From NCBI RefSeq assembly GCF_042429765.1, contig NZ_JBHLZU010000018.1:1-64000 (forward strand): a DNA stretch of 64,000 nucleotides. Direction: 5' to 3'. The notes under the pieces were generated by a model. That model saw only the letters and a list, made by a program, of their open reading frames with translations, did not search any database and was not told the origin of the DNA. Origin of the DNA: Allokutzneria oryzae (lineage in GTDB: Bacteria > Actinomycetota > Actinomycetes > Mycobacteriales > Pseudonocardiaceae). A program made the translations under genes and the position numbers. Position 1 is the first letter of the stretch. The number at the start of each line of letters is the position of its first letter. Below are positions 25,125 through 33,815 of the stretch, piece by piece.

Positions 25125-26324
25125 TCAGCCGGTGACGAGCGTGAGGCTGTACTCCTTCAGCGCCTCGTTGATCGGCTGGAACCAGGACACCGAGTTCATG
25201 CCGGGCTCGGCGTTGGCGTAGCAGCGGAGCTTGCCGTTGACGTCCTTCAGCCGCGCGCCGCTGGTGAGGCCCTGCGCCTGGTCGCCGGAGATGTTGGAAC
25301 CACCGCTGTCGCCCTGCTCGACGCAGGCGGTGTACTGGGTGAGGCCACGCACGACCACGGTGGAGCCGTCGGCCTGGCCGTACTTCACGGTGACGTTGCG
25401 GGCACGGATGGTGCCGCAGGTCCACTGGGTGGTGGAGCCCGACTTGCAGACCGTGCCGCCGAGCGGGGCCTCCTCCGAGCCCTTCACCGTGACGTTGTTG
25501 CCGTCCCACTGGTTCACCAGCGGCTGGACGGTCCAGGTCAGCGGGTTCACGGCGACGGCGGCGAAGTCGTTGCCGTCCTTCCAGTTCGTGTTCACGAACT
25601 CCCCGATGCCCAGGTTGCCGAGCGCGACGACCGGGCCGGGCTTGGAGCAGTGGCCCGCGGTGACCAGCCGCGGCTCGCCGGAGGAGGTCTTCGCGGCGAA
25701 ACCCGCGGAGCAGCGGCCCGCGGTGCCACCACCCATGTAGATCGCGTTGCCACCGACCAGGTCACTGGTGGCGACCGCGACTCCCTCGGTCTCCTCAACG
25801 CGGACGTTCTGGCCGGTCTTGGCGGCCTCGGCGACGAAGCTCTCGGTGGCCGCGGAGCGCTTGCCCTTGGTGACGGTGACGACGACGGAGTTGGTGGGCT
25901 CGTCCACGTACCAGCTGCCGACCTCGGCTGGCGAGGAGCTGGTGCGGCGGTCGAGCTCGGCCTTGGCGCCGTCGAGCTGGGCGCGACTGCCGCGGACGAC
26001 CCGGACCTCCGCGCCGGTGGCGCGGACGGCGTCGGCGCGGGCGGGGTCGGAGACGGCGACGACCGGCTTGCCGGACTCGATCCACGAGCCCGCGTAGCTC
26101 GCGTCCGCGCTGGCGCGGGCCGCGACCTGGGCGGCGTCGGTCTCCTGGCGGACGCGCTGCTTGGCCTGCTCAGCGGAGAGGCCGAAATCCCGCTGCATCG
26201 CGGAGAGGACTGCGCCGTTCGGCGAGGTGTTGTCGACCGCGAAGGCGGGCGCGGAGAGGGAACCAGCGGTAGCGGTCACAAGCAGTGCGACGCCGAGGGC
26301 ACGAGTCGCGGTGCGTCGAGACAT
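25125..26324 (-). CDS. Secreted streptogrisin/alpha-lytic-type S1 serine protease, paralogue A
   Basis: 399 residues from the ATG at 26324 (AAGGA Shine-Dalgarno). A signal peptide with an A-F-A cleavage site ends near residue 29. The pro-region (about 30-200) contains the alpha-lytic-type prodomain that assists folding. The mature trypsin-like domain has the histidine in TAGHCS, the aspartate in GNDFAAV and the serine in GDSGGS. Extra cysteine pairs match streptogrisins. It is therefore expected to be exported, autoprocessed and to degrade extracellular protein. The second protease gene lies just upstream on the same strand, separated by a terminator. Confidence 0.95.
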   Translation of the reverse strand: MSRRTATRALGVALLVTATAGSLSAPAFAVDNTSPNGAVLSAMQRDFGLSAEQAKQRVRQETDAAQVAARASADASYAGSWIESGKPVVAVSDPARADAVRATGAEVRVVRGSRAQLDGAKAELDRRTSSSPAEVGSWYVDEPTNSVVVTVTKGKRSAATESFVAEAAKTGQNVRVEETEGVAVATSDLVGGNAIYMGGGTAGRCSAGFAAKTSSGEPRLVTAGHCSKPGPVVALGNLGIGEFVNTNWKDGNDFAAVAVNPLTWTVQPLVNQWDGNNVTVKGSEEAPLGGTVCKSGSTTQWTCGTIRARNVTVKYGQADGSTVVVRGLTQYTACVEQGDSGGSNISGDQAQGLTSGARLKDVNGKLRCYANAEPGMNSVSWFQPINEALKEYSLTLVTG

Positions 26325-26480
26325 CCGAGTCGTCCTTCCGTCAGGTGGACCGAGCCTTAGCCCGTCTGGCGGCAAGCTATGCGACTCTGTGCAACATATG
26401 AACCCCTGCTATCACCCTTTTGGGCTAAAAGTTTTTAATCCATCTCACTTAGGTCGCTCTTCGGGCACGCAGCGCACAAA

Positions 26481-26521
26481 GAAGAGCACCCACGGGTGCA
26501 GGGTTCCCGTGGGTGCTCTTC
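26481..26521. terminator. Terminator after protease B
   Basis: 16-bp perfect stem (GAAGAGCACCCACGGG and its complement, 26506-26521) with a 9-base loop, downstream of the minus-strand protease gene at 26579 and upstream of the promoter region of the next one. Confidence 0.9.
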
Positions 26522-26578
26522 GTGGGGGCAGGCGCCGCCGGAGGGCGGCGGTCTGGCCCCTCCCCGTGATCAGCTCGT

Positions 26579-27700
26579 TCAGCTGGTGACCAGGCGCAGC
26601 CCGAAGCGCGAGAGGATCGGGTTGACCGGGTAGAAGTAGGTCGTACCGCCGGAGGTGCAGTTGCCGGACCCACCGGAGGTCACGCCCTGGGCCTGGTTGC
26701 CGGACAGCCAGGAGCCACCGGAGTCACCCGGCTCGGCGCAGGCGTTGGTGCGGGTCATGCCGTTGACCGTGCCCTGGGGGTAGCGGACGGTCTGGTTCTT
26801 GGCCTGGATGGTGCCGCAGCGCCATCCGGTGGTGGAGCCGGAGCGGCAGATCGACGCGCCGACGGCCGCCTCGGTGGAGCCGCCAACGGCGACGGTGCCG
26901 CCGTTGTAGCGGTTCACCACGCCACGGGAGACCCAGTTGGAGTTGGTGCCGACCCAGGCGTAGTCGTTGCCGGGGAAGCTGGAGCCGCGGAAGCTGCCGG
27001 AGGCGACCCGGTTGAAGCCCTGGGTCGCGGTGCCGACGGTGCCGCAGTGACCGGCGGTGACGTAGCCGCCCTGGACGGAGAAGCCGACCGAGCAGCGGCC
27101 GCCGCCCATGTAATAGGCGTCGCCGCCGCGGGTGTCGTAGAGCGGGACCGGGGTCTCGTCGCTCTGCTGCACGGTGACCGCGCTGGCGTCGACCCCACTG
27201 GCCTTGACGAACTTCTCACCGTCCGCGGTGACCTTCGCGGTCACCACGACGCGGTTGTTCACGGTGTCCACGTACCAGCCGCTCACGCCGTTGGCGTGCT
27301 GGTCGGCCTTGTCGAGGGTGGTCTTGACCGCGTCGAGCTGGGCGGCGCTGCGGGCGACCAGCCGGACGTCGGCACCGGCCGCGCGGACCGCGTCGGCCTT
27401 GGCCGCGTCGGTCACCGAGACGGTGAGCTTCGAGCTGCCGTTGGCGAAGTGGGCGCCGGCGTAGCTGTCGCCGAGCACGCCGCGCAGGCCGGCCTCGGTC
27501 TCGGCCGCCTTCATCTCGTTCGCGGCCCTGGCCTTCGCCTCGTGGGCGGTCAGGCCCAGGTCGCGCTGCATCGCGGTGAGCATCTCCGGGGAAGCGACCG
27601 AGTCACTCTCGGCGGCCACCGCCGGAAGGGTGAGGGCCGCCGCCGACCCGATGGCCAGCAGAGCGGTTCCGACGAAGCGGACCGCGTTCTTCGGCTTCAT
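26579..27700 (-). CDS. Secreted streptogrisin-type S1 serine protease, paralogue B
   Basis: 373 residues. Signal peptide ending in A-V-A-A near residue 30, prodomain (about 35-185), then a mature S1 domain starting at about YYMGGGRCSVGF. The catalytic triad is the histidine in TAGHCG, the aspartate in GNDYAWV and the serine in GDSGGS. Compared with paralogue A it is about 25 residues shorter and more like streptogrisin B/C. The two proteins share the DAVRAAGA-type prodomain repeat and mature fold, so they arose by duplication, but they are well diverged. Confidence 0.95.
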   Translation of the reverse strand: MKPKNAVRFVGTALLAIGSAAALTLPAVAAESDSVASPEMLTAMQRDLGLTAHEAKARAANEMKAAETEAGLRGVLGDSYAGAHFANGSSKLTVSVTDAAKADAVRAAGADVRLVARSAAQLDAVKTTLDKADQHANGVSGWYVDTVNNRVVVTAKVTADGEKFVKASGVDASAVTVQQSDETPVPLYDTRGGDAYYMGGGRCSVGFSVQGGYVTAGHCGTVGTATQGFNRVASGSFRGSSFPGNDYAWVGTNSNWVSRGVVNRYNGGTVAVGGSTEAAVGASICRSGSTTGWRCGTIQAKNQTVRYPQGTVNGMTRTNACAEPGDSGGSWLSGNQAQGVTSGGSGNCTSGGTTYFYPVNPILSRFGLRLVTS

Positions 27701-28089
27701 GACATCTCCCTCTTGCTGCAGGGTTCATCCGCGGGCCAGGGCAGGGGGCGCCCGCGGAAGATCTCGAGCTAGGAGGTCGGCACATGCCACGCAGGGGTGA
27801 GGCGCGGCCGGTCGCGACGCTGGCTTGCGAGGCCGTGATGGCCCATGCGACGTCCTCCTGGTGAGCAGAGCTGCACTCGCACGGTGACTCACAGTGAGAG
27901 CTGAATCACTTTTGGGGGACGTTATGTAGCCGTGACCGCGCTTGGTATCCGCCATTCGGGGCAACAGATGTCAGTTCACGCGCTTTCGCGGCGTGTCGTG
28001 TCATATCCCTACTTTCGTAGGGAGCGTCGAGCACTAGCCGGTAGGTCCGTTTTGTTCACGTCGTCCAGCGTGTTGACAGGCAACGCGCG
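27701..28089. other. Intergenic region upstream of protease B, with two tiny antiparallel reading frames
   Basis: No normal gene is seen. Two short frames overlap on opposite strands, each with a good Shine-Dalgarno: 27769-27846 (-), 25 codons after CAGGAGGA, and 27784-27864 (+), 26 codons after AGGAGG. The minus-strand one lies in the leader of the protease gene and could be a leader peptide. Coding status is unsupported. The region around 27880-27960 is relatively AT-rich and is the likely promoter zone. Confidence 0.35.
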
Positions 28090-28839
28090 TCAGCCCTCCT
28101 GCTGGGGCTCGTTCCCGCCGGGCTGGGTCGTCGCTCGCGTCGGCGGGGCCGTGGTCGACGGCCTGATCGTGGTGACCGGCGGCGCGGTGGTGGTCGGCGG
28201 CGCGGTCGTCGTCGGGGCCATGGAGGTGGTCGGCGGCGGCTGGTGCGAGCTGGTCTCGGGCTTCTCGCTGGTCGGCGACGGCTGCTCGACGGGCTGATCC
28301 CGGTCGCGGCGCTCGGTGGAGCCGCCCTGGAAGATCTTGCCGATGGTGGAGCCGGAGCCGTTGCCGGACAGCGGCCGGCCGCCGATCAGTTCGATCCCGG
28401 TGACCACGGCCATCGCCAGCAGGAACGCCAGCGCGCTGGTCGCCGCGACCACCTGCCAGCGCCGCCGGGTCCACCACGGCTCGCGTCGCGCCCCCGGCTT
28501 GGCCATCACCTCGGTCGGCGCGTCGTCCGGTGTGAAAGGGGCGTTGAGGTCGATCGTGGCGCTGGGAGCGTCGAGCGACTTCTCAGCGGTCCTGCTGGTG
28601 GCGATCTTCGTGCGGACCGCGTCCCGGCTGCGGTCGAGGGAGTGCTGGTAGAGCGCGCCGCCGATGGTGCTGACGACGCTGGCGAGGGCCGCGCCGATCA
28701 CGGTTCCCGCGACGCCGAGCTGTGCGCCGAGCACGGCGGCCGTCACCGCCGCCAGCGCGCCCGCGACCACCTTGGTGGTCGTGATGTCCAGCTTGCGCTC
28801 TTCCTTGGTTCCCTTGGTTCCTTTGGTTTCCTCGCTCAT
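28090..28839 (-). CDS. Bitopic/polytopic membrane protein with Thr/Pro-rich tail, function unknown
   Basis: 249 residues from the ATG at 28839. The lysine-rich start includes a repeated Lys-Gly-Thr triplet. Then come a hydrophobic, Ala/Gly/Val-rich stretch (about 24-62), a cytoplasmic stretch with YQHSLDRSRDAVRTKI, a second transmembrane helix (about 130-152), and a C-terminal extracytoplasmic tail very rich in Pro and Thr (about 175-249). I do not recognise a family. Similar proteins of this shape are common in Pseudonocardiaceae. The longer upstream frame is antisense to the neighbouring dehydratase region and is rejected. Confidence 0.7.
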   Translation of the reverse strand: MSEETKGTKGTKEERKLDITTTKVVAGALAAVTAAVLGAQLGVAGTVIGAALASVVSTIGGALYQHSLDRSRDAVRTKIATSRTAEKSLDAPSATIDLNAPFTPDDAPTEVMAKPGARREPWWTRRRWQVVAATSALAFLLAMAVVTGIELIGGRPLSGNGSGSTIGKIFQGGSTERRDRDQPVEQPSPTSEKPETSSHQPPPTTSMAPTTTAPPTTTAPPVTTIRPSTTAPPTRATTQPGGNEPQQEG

Positions 28840-28966
28840 CGCCCCACGCGCCGTCTTCGTCCGCTCTCTCGCTCGCCCTCTTTGTCTTCCCACCAACGTG
28901 GACGGGAACACGGCGTGAAGGGTTGTCGGCACGTGAGCGCGGCCACCATGAGGAGATGATGGGGCC

Positions 28967-29917
28967 ATGCCCGAGCTGATCACGATCGACGACATCCGTT
29001 CCGCGGCGGAGCTCCTGCGCGGCACCGCGGTGCGAACGCCGCTCCTGCCTTGTCTCGCAGGGGATTCCGACCGTCCACTGTGGATCAAACCGGAAAGCCT
29101 GCAACCCACGGGCGCGTTCAAGATCCGGGGTGCGGTGAACGCGTTGCTGCGCCTGTCGGACGCAGAGCGCGAACGCGGGGTGGTGACCCACTCCAGCGGT
29201 AACCACGCGCAAGCGCTCGCCTACGCCGCGAAGGTGGTCGGCGTGCCCTCGGTGGTCGTGGTCCCTTACGGCACACCGCAAGCGAAGATCGACGCGGCGC
29301 GGCGGCACGGCGCCGAGATCGTGCAGTGCGAGCTGGCGGTGCGCCAGGAGACCGCGGAGACGATCTCCCGGGAGCGCGGGCTGCCGATGATCCCGCCCTA
29401 CGACAACCCCCACGTGATCGCGGGCCAGGGCACGGCGGGGCTGGAGATCGCCGAGGACCTGCCGGAGGTCGAGCTCGTGCTCGTCCCCGTCAGCGGCGGT
29501 GGGCTGCTCTCCGGCGTGGCGACCGCTGTCAAGGCCCTGTGCCCCCGAGCGAAGGTGATCGGCGTCGAGCCGGAGCTGGCCGCCGACGCCCAGGCCAGCT
29601 TCCGCTCCGGCACCCTGGACCGGTGGACCGCCGAGCAGCGCGGTCGCACCATTGCCGACGGTCTGCGCAGCTACCTGTCCGAGCGGACCCTCGCGCACCT
29701 CACGGCTCGCGTGGACGACATCGTGACCGTGAGCGAAGACGAGATCACCTCGGCCGTCGGCTGGCTGGCGCACAACGCGCGACTGGTCGCCGAACCCAGC
29801 GGCGCGGTCCCGGTCGCGGCCTACCTCAACCGGGCTGACGAGCTGCCGCGCGGCCGGACCGTCGTCCTGGTCAGCGGCGGCAACATGGACGCCGACCTCT
29901 TCGCACGACTCGTCTGA
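28967..29917 (+). CDS. PLP-dependent threonine/serine dehydratase (fold type II)
   Basis: 316 residues. The PLP lysine is in TGAFKIRGA (about K53), the substrate/phosphate loop is SSGNHAQALA (about 77-86), and the PLP phosphate glycine loop is SGGGLLSG (about 181-188). No regulatory ACT domain follows, so it is the short catabolic or serine-racemase-like type and not biosynthetic IlvA. Whether it acts on threonine, serine or hydroxyaspartate cannot be read from the sequence. It is monocistronic between divergent and convergent neighbours. Confidence 0.88.
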   Translation: MPELITIDDIRSAAELLRGTAVRTPLLPCLAGDSDRPLWIKPESLQPTGAFKIRGAVNALLRLSDAERERGVVTHSSGNHAQALAYAAKVVGVPSVVVVPYGTPQAKIDAARRHGAEIVQCELAVRQETAETISRERGLPMIPPYDNPHVIAGQGTAGLEIAEDLPEVELVLVPVSGGGLLSGVATAVKALCPRAKVIGVEPELAADAQASFRSGTLDRWTAEQRGRTIADGLRSYLSERTLAHLTARVDDIVTVSEDEITSAVGWLAHNARLVAEPSGAVPVAAYLNRADELPRGRTVVLVSGGNMDADLFARLV

Positions 29918-29928
29918 CCTGCGGGCAC

Positions 29929-29969
29929 GCAACCCAGTGAACGTCAAACTGGCTTGTTCACTGGGTTGC
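29929..29969. terminator. Shared terminator overlapping the MFS stop codon
   Basis: 14-bp perfect stem (GCAACCCAGTGAAC; complement 29956-29969) with a 13-base loop between the convergent dehydratase and MFS genes. The MFS stop codon (29944-29946) lies in the loop, so one arm is coding sequence for the last residues of the transporter. Confidence 0.85.
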
Positions 29970-31452
29970 GGACGTGGGTGGGTGGACCTTCCACCCCGCA
30001 GGACAGGCACTCTCCTGGCCGCGGTTGCTCAGGCACCTCGGCGGGCTGCTCCTCGGAACCGAGCACGGAGTTGTCGATGCCGAGCGCCAGTACTCCGCCC
30101 AGGGCCGCGAGCACCGCGCACACCACGAGCGCGACCTGCCAACCCGCCGTCATCGCCACCGGGTCGGTGTAGGCGTCACCGGTCAGTCCCGCCACCGCGG
30201 GCAGCACCGCGACCGCCAGCAGCGTGCCGGTCCGCGCCACCGCGTTGTTCACCCCTGACGCCACTCCCGCGTACCGGTCCGGAGCGGCGGCGAGCACCGT
30301 CGCGGTCACCGGAGCGACCACCGCGGCCAGACCGAAGCCGAACACGATCAGCCCCGGCAGCACCCCCGTCAGGTAGCTCGCGCCTGGCGTCACCAGGTGC
30401 AGCAGCGCGATGCCCGCCGCGATCAGGAACGGTCCGACGACCAGTTGCAGGCGCGGGCCGATGCGCTGCGCGAGCTTCCCGGAACGGGCGGAGAGCACCA
30501 GCATCAGCCCGGTGATCGGCAGCCCGGCCAGCCCGGCGGCGGTCGGCGAGTAGCCGAGGGAGACCTGGAGCTGGAGCACCAGCAGCACCATGATCGAGCC
30601 GAGCGCCGCGTACACCACCAGGGTCAGCGCGTTGGACAGCAGGAACGTCCGGTTGGCGAACAGCCCTGGCGGCACGAGCGGCACCGCGCGCCGGGTCTGC
30701 AGCACGCAGAAGACGGTCATCGCGACCAGCCCGCCGATGCCGCCGACCAGCACCAACGGGTCGCTCACACCCCGCACTGGAGCCTCCACCAGCGCGGCGG
30801 TCACCCCGGCGAGCCCGAGGGCTCCGACAACGGCGCTGAGCACGTCGGGGCGGCGGGCGGCCTCCGGGTCGCTGGACTCCGGGACGTGCCGGACCGCCAG
30901 CCAGACGCACACCGCGGCCAGCGGCAGGTTGATCAGGAACGCCAGCCGCCACGAGCCCGCCTGGATCAGCAGCCCGCCGATCAGCGGACCGACAGCCGTT
31001 GCGACACCGGAAAGACCGGACCACGCACCGATCGCCCGCGCCCGCTGGTCCCGCCGGAACGCCGACTGGAGGATCGCCAGTGCGCCGGGCGCGAGCAGCG
31101 CGCCGCCGACGCCTTGCAGGACGCGGGCCGCCACGAGCAGCTCCGTCGTCGGCGCGAGGCCGCACAGCAGGGAGGCGAGGCCGAACCAGATCGTGCCGAC
31201 CACGAACACCCGCCTGCGTCCGAAGATGTCCCCGAGCGACCCGGCCACCAGGATCAGCGCGGCGAGGGAGAGCAGGTAGCCGTCGAGGATCCACTGCAAC
31301 CCGGCGACGGAGGCCTCCAGCTCGCGGCCGATCACGGGCAGCGCGACGTTGACGATCGTGCCGTCCAGCATGGCCATGCCGGAGCCGAGGATGGTGGTGG
31401 CAAGTACCGCCTTGGCCTGGGGCGAACCCCAGGTGAGAGTGCCCGCGCTCAT
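29944..31452 (-). CDS. 14-TM MFS drug exporter (DHA2, EmrB/QacA type)
   Basis: 502 residues with about 14 transmembrane segments. Motif D1 is LDGTIVNVALP (about 29-39), motif A is GSLGDIFGRRRVF (about 71-83), and motif C is SGVATAVGPLIGG (about 147-159). Family members export drugs or lipophilic metabolites using the proton gradient. No regulator lies next to it, although the GntR-type dasR gene is downstream of its start with 16 bases between. The cytoplasmic tail beyond the last helix is unusually long (about 45 residues), acidic and Pro-rich, with a CLSCG cysteine pair. Confidence 0.93.
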   Translation of the reverse strand: MSAGTLTWGSPQAKAVLATTILGSGMAMLDGTIVNVALPVIGRELEASVAGLQWILDGYLLSLAALILVAGSLGDIFGRRRVFVVGTIWFGLASLLCGLAPTTELLVAARVLQGVGGALLAPGALAILQSAFRRDQRARAIGAWSGLSGVATAVGPLIGGLLIQAGSWRLAFLINLPLAAVCVWLAVRHVPESSDPEAARRPDVLSAVVGALGLAGVTAALVEAPVRGVSDPLVLVGGIGGLVAMTVFCVLQTRRAVPLVPPGLFANRTFLLSNALTLVVYAALGSIMVLLVLQLQVSLGYSPTAAGLAGLPITGLMLVLSARSGKLAQRIGPRLQLVVGPFLIAAGIALLHLVTPGASYLTGVLPGLIVFGFGLAAVVAPVTATVLAAAPDRYAGVASGVNNAVARTGTLLAVAVLPAVAGLTGDAYTDPVAMTAGWQVALVVCAVLAALGGVLALGIDNSVLGSEEQPAEVPEQPRPGECLSCGVEGPPTHVRNPVNKPV

Positions 31453-31468
31453 ACGGGCATTGTCCGCC

Positions 31469-32227
31469 TCAGCCGGAGGCCGGCGGGTTCAGCCGCGCCA
31501 CGAACTTGTAGCGGTCGCCCCGGTAGATCGAGCGCACCCACTCCACCGGGTTGCCCTCGGTGTCGAAGGAGTGCCGGGACAGCAGCAGCATCGGCAGGCC
31601 GATGTCCGCGCCGAGCAGCTCCGCCTCCTCCGGCGTGGCCAGCGCGGTCTCGATCGTCTCGTCGGCGTGCGCCATCTCCACGCCGAAGCGCTCGCGCAGC
31701 ACCTGGTAGAGCGAGCCGCCGACGCCGACGTAGCGGCGCAGCCCCCGGAAGCGCCCGAGCGCGAGGTGCGTGGTCTCGATGGCCATCGGCTCGCCGTCGG
31801 CCAGCCGCAGGCGCCGCAGGCGCAGCACCTTCGCGCCCGGCCGCACCCCGAGGAACCTGGCGAGCTCGGCCTCGGCGGGCTGCTCACTGGACTCCAGCAG
31901 CCGGGAGGCGGGCTGGCGGCCCTGGGCGCGCATGTCCTCGGTGTAGGAGGACAGCTGCAGCCGCTGGGCGACCTTGGGCGCCGCGGCGAAGGTGCCCTTG
32001 CCCTGGACCCGCAGCAGCCTGCCCTCGACGGTCAGCTCGGCGAGCGCCTGCCGGACCGTGGTGCGCGAGACGTCGAAGTCCGAGGCGAGTGAGCGCTCGG
32101 TCGGGATCGGCGAGCCCGGCGGCATCGAGCGCAGCAGGTCGAGCAGGTGGCGCTTGAGCCCCCAGTACTTCGGCTCGCGCTGGGTCCGGGGGTTCACCCC
32201 GGCTTCCGACGACGTCGCGTCAAGCAT
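31469..32227 (-). CDS. dasR: GntR/HutC-family regulator DasR
   Basis: 252 residues. The N-terminal GntR winged helix has PIPTERSLASDFDVSRTTVR (about 41-60) and the wing RVQGKGTF. The C-terminal UTRA ligand domain runs from about 90 to 245. The sequence closely follows Streptomyces DasR as I remember it, including LSSYTEDMRAQG, EPMAIETTHL, SRHSFDTEGNPVEWVRS and the ending YRGDRYKFVARL. DasR is released from DNA by glucosamine-6-phosphate and controls GlcNAc uptake and use. Divergent dasABC-like genes and dre-like sites next door agree with this. Confidence 0.92.
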   Translation of the reverse strand: MLDATSSEAGVNPRTQREPKYWGLKRHLLDLLRSMPPGSPIPTERSLASDFDVSRTTVRQALAELTVEGRLLRVQGKGTFAAAPKVAQRLQLSSYTEDMRAQGRQPASRLLESSEQPAEAELARFLGVRPGAKVLRLRRLRLADGEPMAIETTHLALGRFRGLRRYVGVGGSLYQVLRERFGVEMAHADETIETALATPEEAELLGADIGLPMLLLSRHSFDTEGNPVEWVRSIYRGDRYKFVARLNPPASG

Positions 32228-32363
32228 GGCCTCCCGCTCCCTTCCATGGCATCGACACAACCCGGTTCTCTTCTTGACAAGCATGCCCTAAGCAGCGCCG
32301 TCCTCGGTGGAACCCCTCCGGCGCTCGGCTTTACAACGTCTTGGCAACTGCCTTGACATGCCC

Positions 32364-32381
32364 GAGTGGTCCGGACCACTC
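32364..32381. promoter_or_regulatory. DasR-responsive element (dre) 1, dasA promoter
   Basis: GAGTGGTCCGGACCACTC, a perfect 18-base palindrome of the form found in dre sites (TGGTC-N2-GACCA). A consensus TTGACA -35 hexamer (32353-32358) lies five bases upstream, so the site covers the spacer and -10 region of the dasA promoter. Confidence 0.85.
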
Positions 32382-32388
32382 TGCACGC

Positions 32389-32404
32389 ATTGGTCTACAC
32401 CACT
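32389..32404. promoter_or_regulatory. DasR-responsive element (dre) 2, dasA promoter
   Basis: ATTGGTCTACACCACT matches the dre pattern TGGTCTAGACCA at 11 of 12 positions. Its centre is 24 bases from that of dre 1, a little over two helical turns. Confidence 0.75.
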
Positions 32405-32533
32405 TCTGTTCGCCTGGCCACTGATCAGGCGTGACGGGCGGCCGTCGGGGCAGCGGGACTGTGGCGAGACAGTCCCAGGCCGATCTCGTCGCGTGTGGAC
32501 ACCGTGGCCGGGCTGTTGTGAAGGGCGGCATCA

Positions 32534-33808
32534 GTGAAGGCTTGGGCAAAAGCGGCGGCGGGCGCCATGGCGGTGGCCCTGACCGTGGCCGGGTGTGGCG
32601 GCGGTTCCGGACAGAACAACGCCGCGGGCGGAGAGCGCTCGCTCACCGTGTGGTTGATGAACGGGTCGGCACCGACGTCGCTGACCGACGAGCTCCACAA
32701 GGAGTTCGAGGCCAAGCACCCCGGTGTGAAGGTCAAGTACGAGATCCAGCAGTGGACCGGCATCCAGGACAAGCTGACCACCGCGCTGGCCAGCAACGAA
32801 CCCCCGGACGTCGTCGAGCTCGGCAACACGCAGAACCCGAAGTTCTCCAAGGAGGGCGTGCTCACCGACGTCTCCGCGGACGTCAGCGAGCTCAGCGGCG
32901 GCCAGTGGCTGGAGGGCCTCAAGCAGTCCGGGGCCTGGCAGGGCAAGCAGTACGGCGTGCCGTTCTACGCGGCCAACCGCGAGGTCATCTACCGCAAGGA
33001 CCTCTTCGACAAGGCGGGCATCAAGGAGCCGACCTCGCGCGAGGAGTGGCTGGAGGCCATCCGCAAGCTGAAGGCGGCCAACGCCTCCGACCCCGAGTTC
33101 CAGCCGCTGTACCTGGCGGGGCAGAACTGGTACTCGCTGCTGTCGTTCATCTGGGACGAGGGCGGTGACATCGCCAAGCAGGAGGGCGAGAAGTTCACCG
33201 CCACGCTGGAGACCGCTCAGGTCAAGTCGGCGCTGGAGTTCTACAAGCAGCTCGTGGAGGTCTCCGGCACCAAGGCCCCGAAGGACGCCGACGAGCAGAA
33301 GCCGGAGCAGGCGGGCGTCTACGGCCAGGGCAAGGTCGGCATGATCATCGGCCTGCCGTGGGAGGTCGACACCGCGGCCAAGACCAACCCGGACATCAAG
33401 AAGAACTCCGCGGCCTTCGCGATCCCGTCGAAGAACGCGGGCAGCACCGCGCCGGTCTTCCAGGGCGGCTCCAACCTGGCCATTCCGGCAGGCACCAAGA
33501 ACGCCGACCTGGCCAAGGACTACCTGAAGCTGATCACCAGCGCGAAGTACCAGTCGCAGCTGGCCAAGGCGGGCATGGTGCCCGGCACCTCCAAGGACAC
33601 CGGCGAGCTGGAGGCCACCCCGTTCGGCGCCGCCATGGCCAAAGCCTCGCGCAACGGCAAGGCCGTCCCGGCCAGCCCCAAGTGGAGCACGGTCGAGGAG
33701 GGCCAGAACCCGCTGAAGGACATGCTGACCGCGTACCTCACCGGCGCCAAGGACGCGACCAAGGCGACAGCGGACGCGGCGGCCAAGCTCAACGGCCTGC
33801 TCGGCTGA
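32534..33808 (+). CDS. dasA: Sugar ABC transporter substrate-binding lipoprotein, DasA-like
   Basis: 424 residues. Lipobox LTVAGC with Cys21, then a Gly-rich linker and a family 1 solute-binding fold, with ELGNTQNPKFSKEGVLTDV (about 95-113) and the hinge region PFYAANREVIYRKDLFD (about 141-157). In Streptomyces DasA binds chitobiose/GlcNAc oligomers. The same ligand is inferred here from DasR, the dre sites and the downstream hexosaminidase. The start is a GTG at 32534. It is the first gene of a dasABC-hexosaminidase-SIS operon. Confidence 0.9.
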   Translation: MKAWAKAAAGAMAVALTVAGCGGGSGQNNAAGGERSLTVWLMNGSAPTSLTDELHKEFEAKHPGVKVKYEIQQWTGIQDKLTTALASNEPPDVVELGNTQNPKFSKEGVLTDVSADVSELSGGQWLEGLKQSGAWQGKQYGVPFYAANREVIYRKDLFDKAGIKEPTSREEWLEAIRKLKAANASDPEFQPLYLAGQNWYSLLSFIWDEGGDIAKQEGEKFTATLETAQVKSALEFYKQLVEVSGTKAPKDADEQKPEQAGVYGQGKVGMIIGLPWEVDTAAKTNPDIKKNSAAFAIPSKNAGSTAPVFQGGSNLAIPAGTKNADLAKDYLKLITSAKYQSQLAKAGMVPGTSKDTGELEATPFGAAMAKASRNGKAVPASPKWSTVEEGQNPLKDMLTAYLTGAKDATKATADAAAKLNGLLG

Positions 33809-33815
33809 GTCGGCC

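Noticed and set aside
28801..28840. Triplet-like repeat (TTGGTTCC units) considered as a tandem-repeat or CRISPR-like array
   Set aside because: Only three or four 9-base units, encoding Lys-Gly-Thr repeats at the start of the membrane protein. No spacers, and no CRISPR array or cas gene is present in the window.
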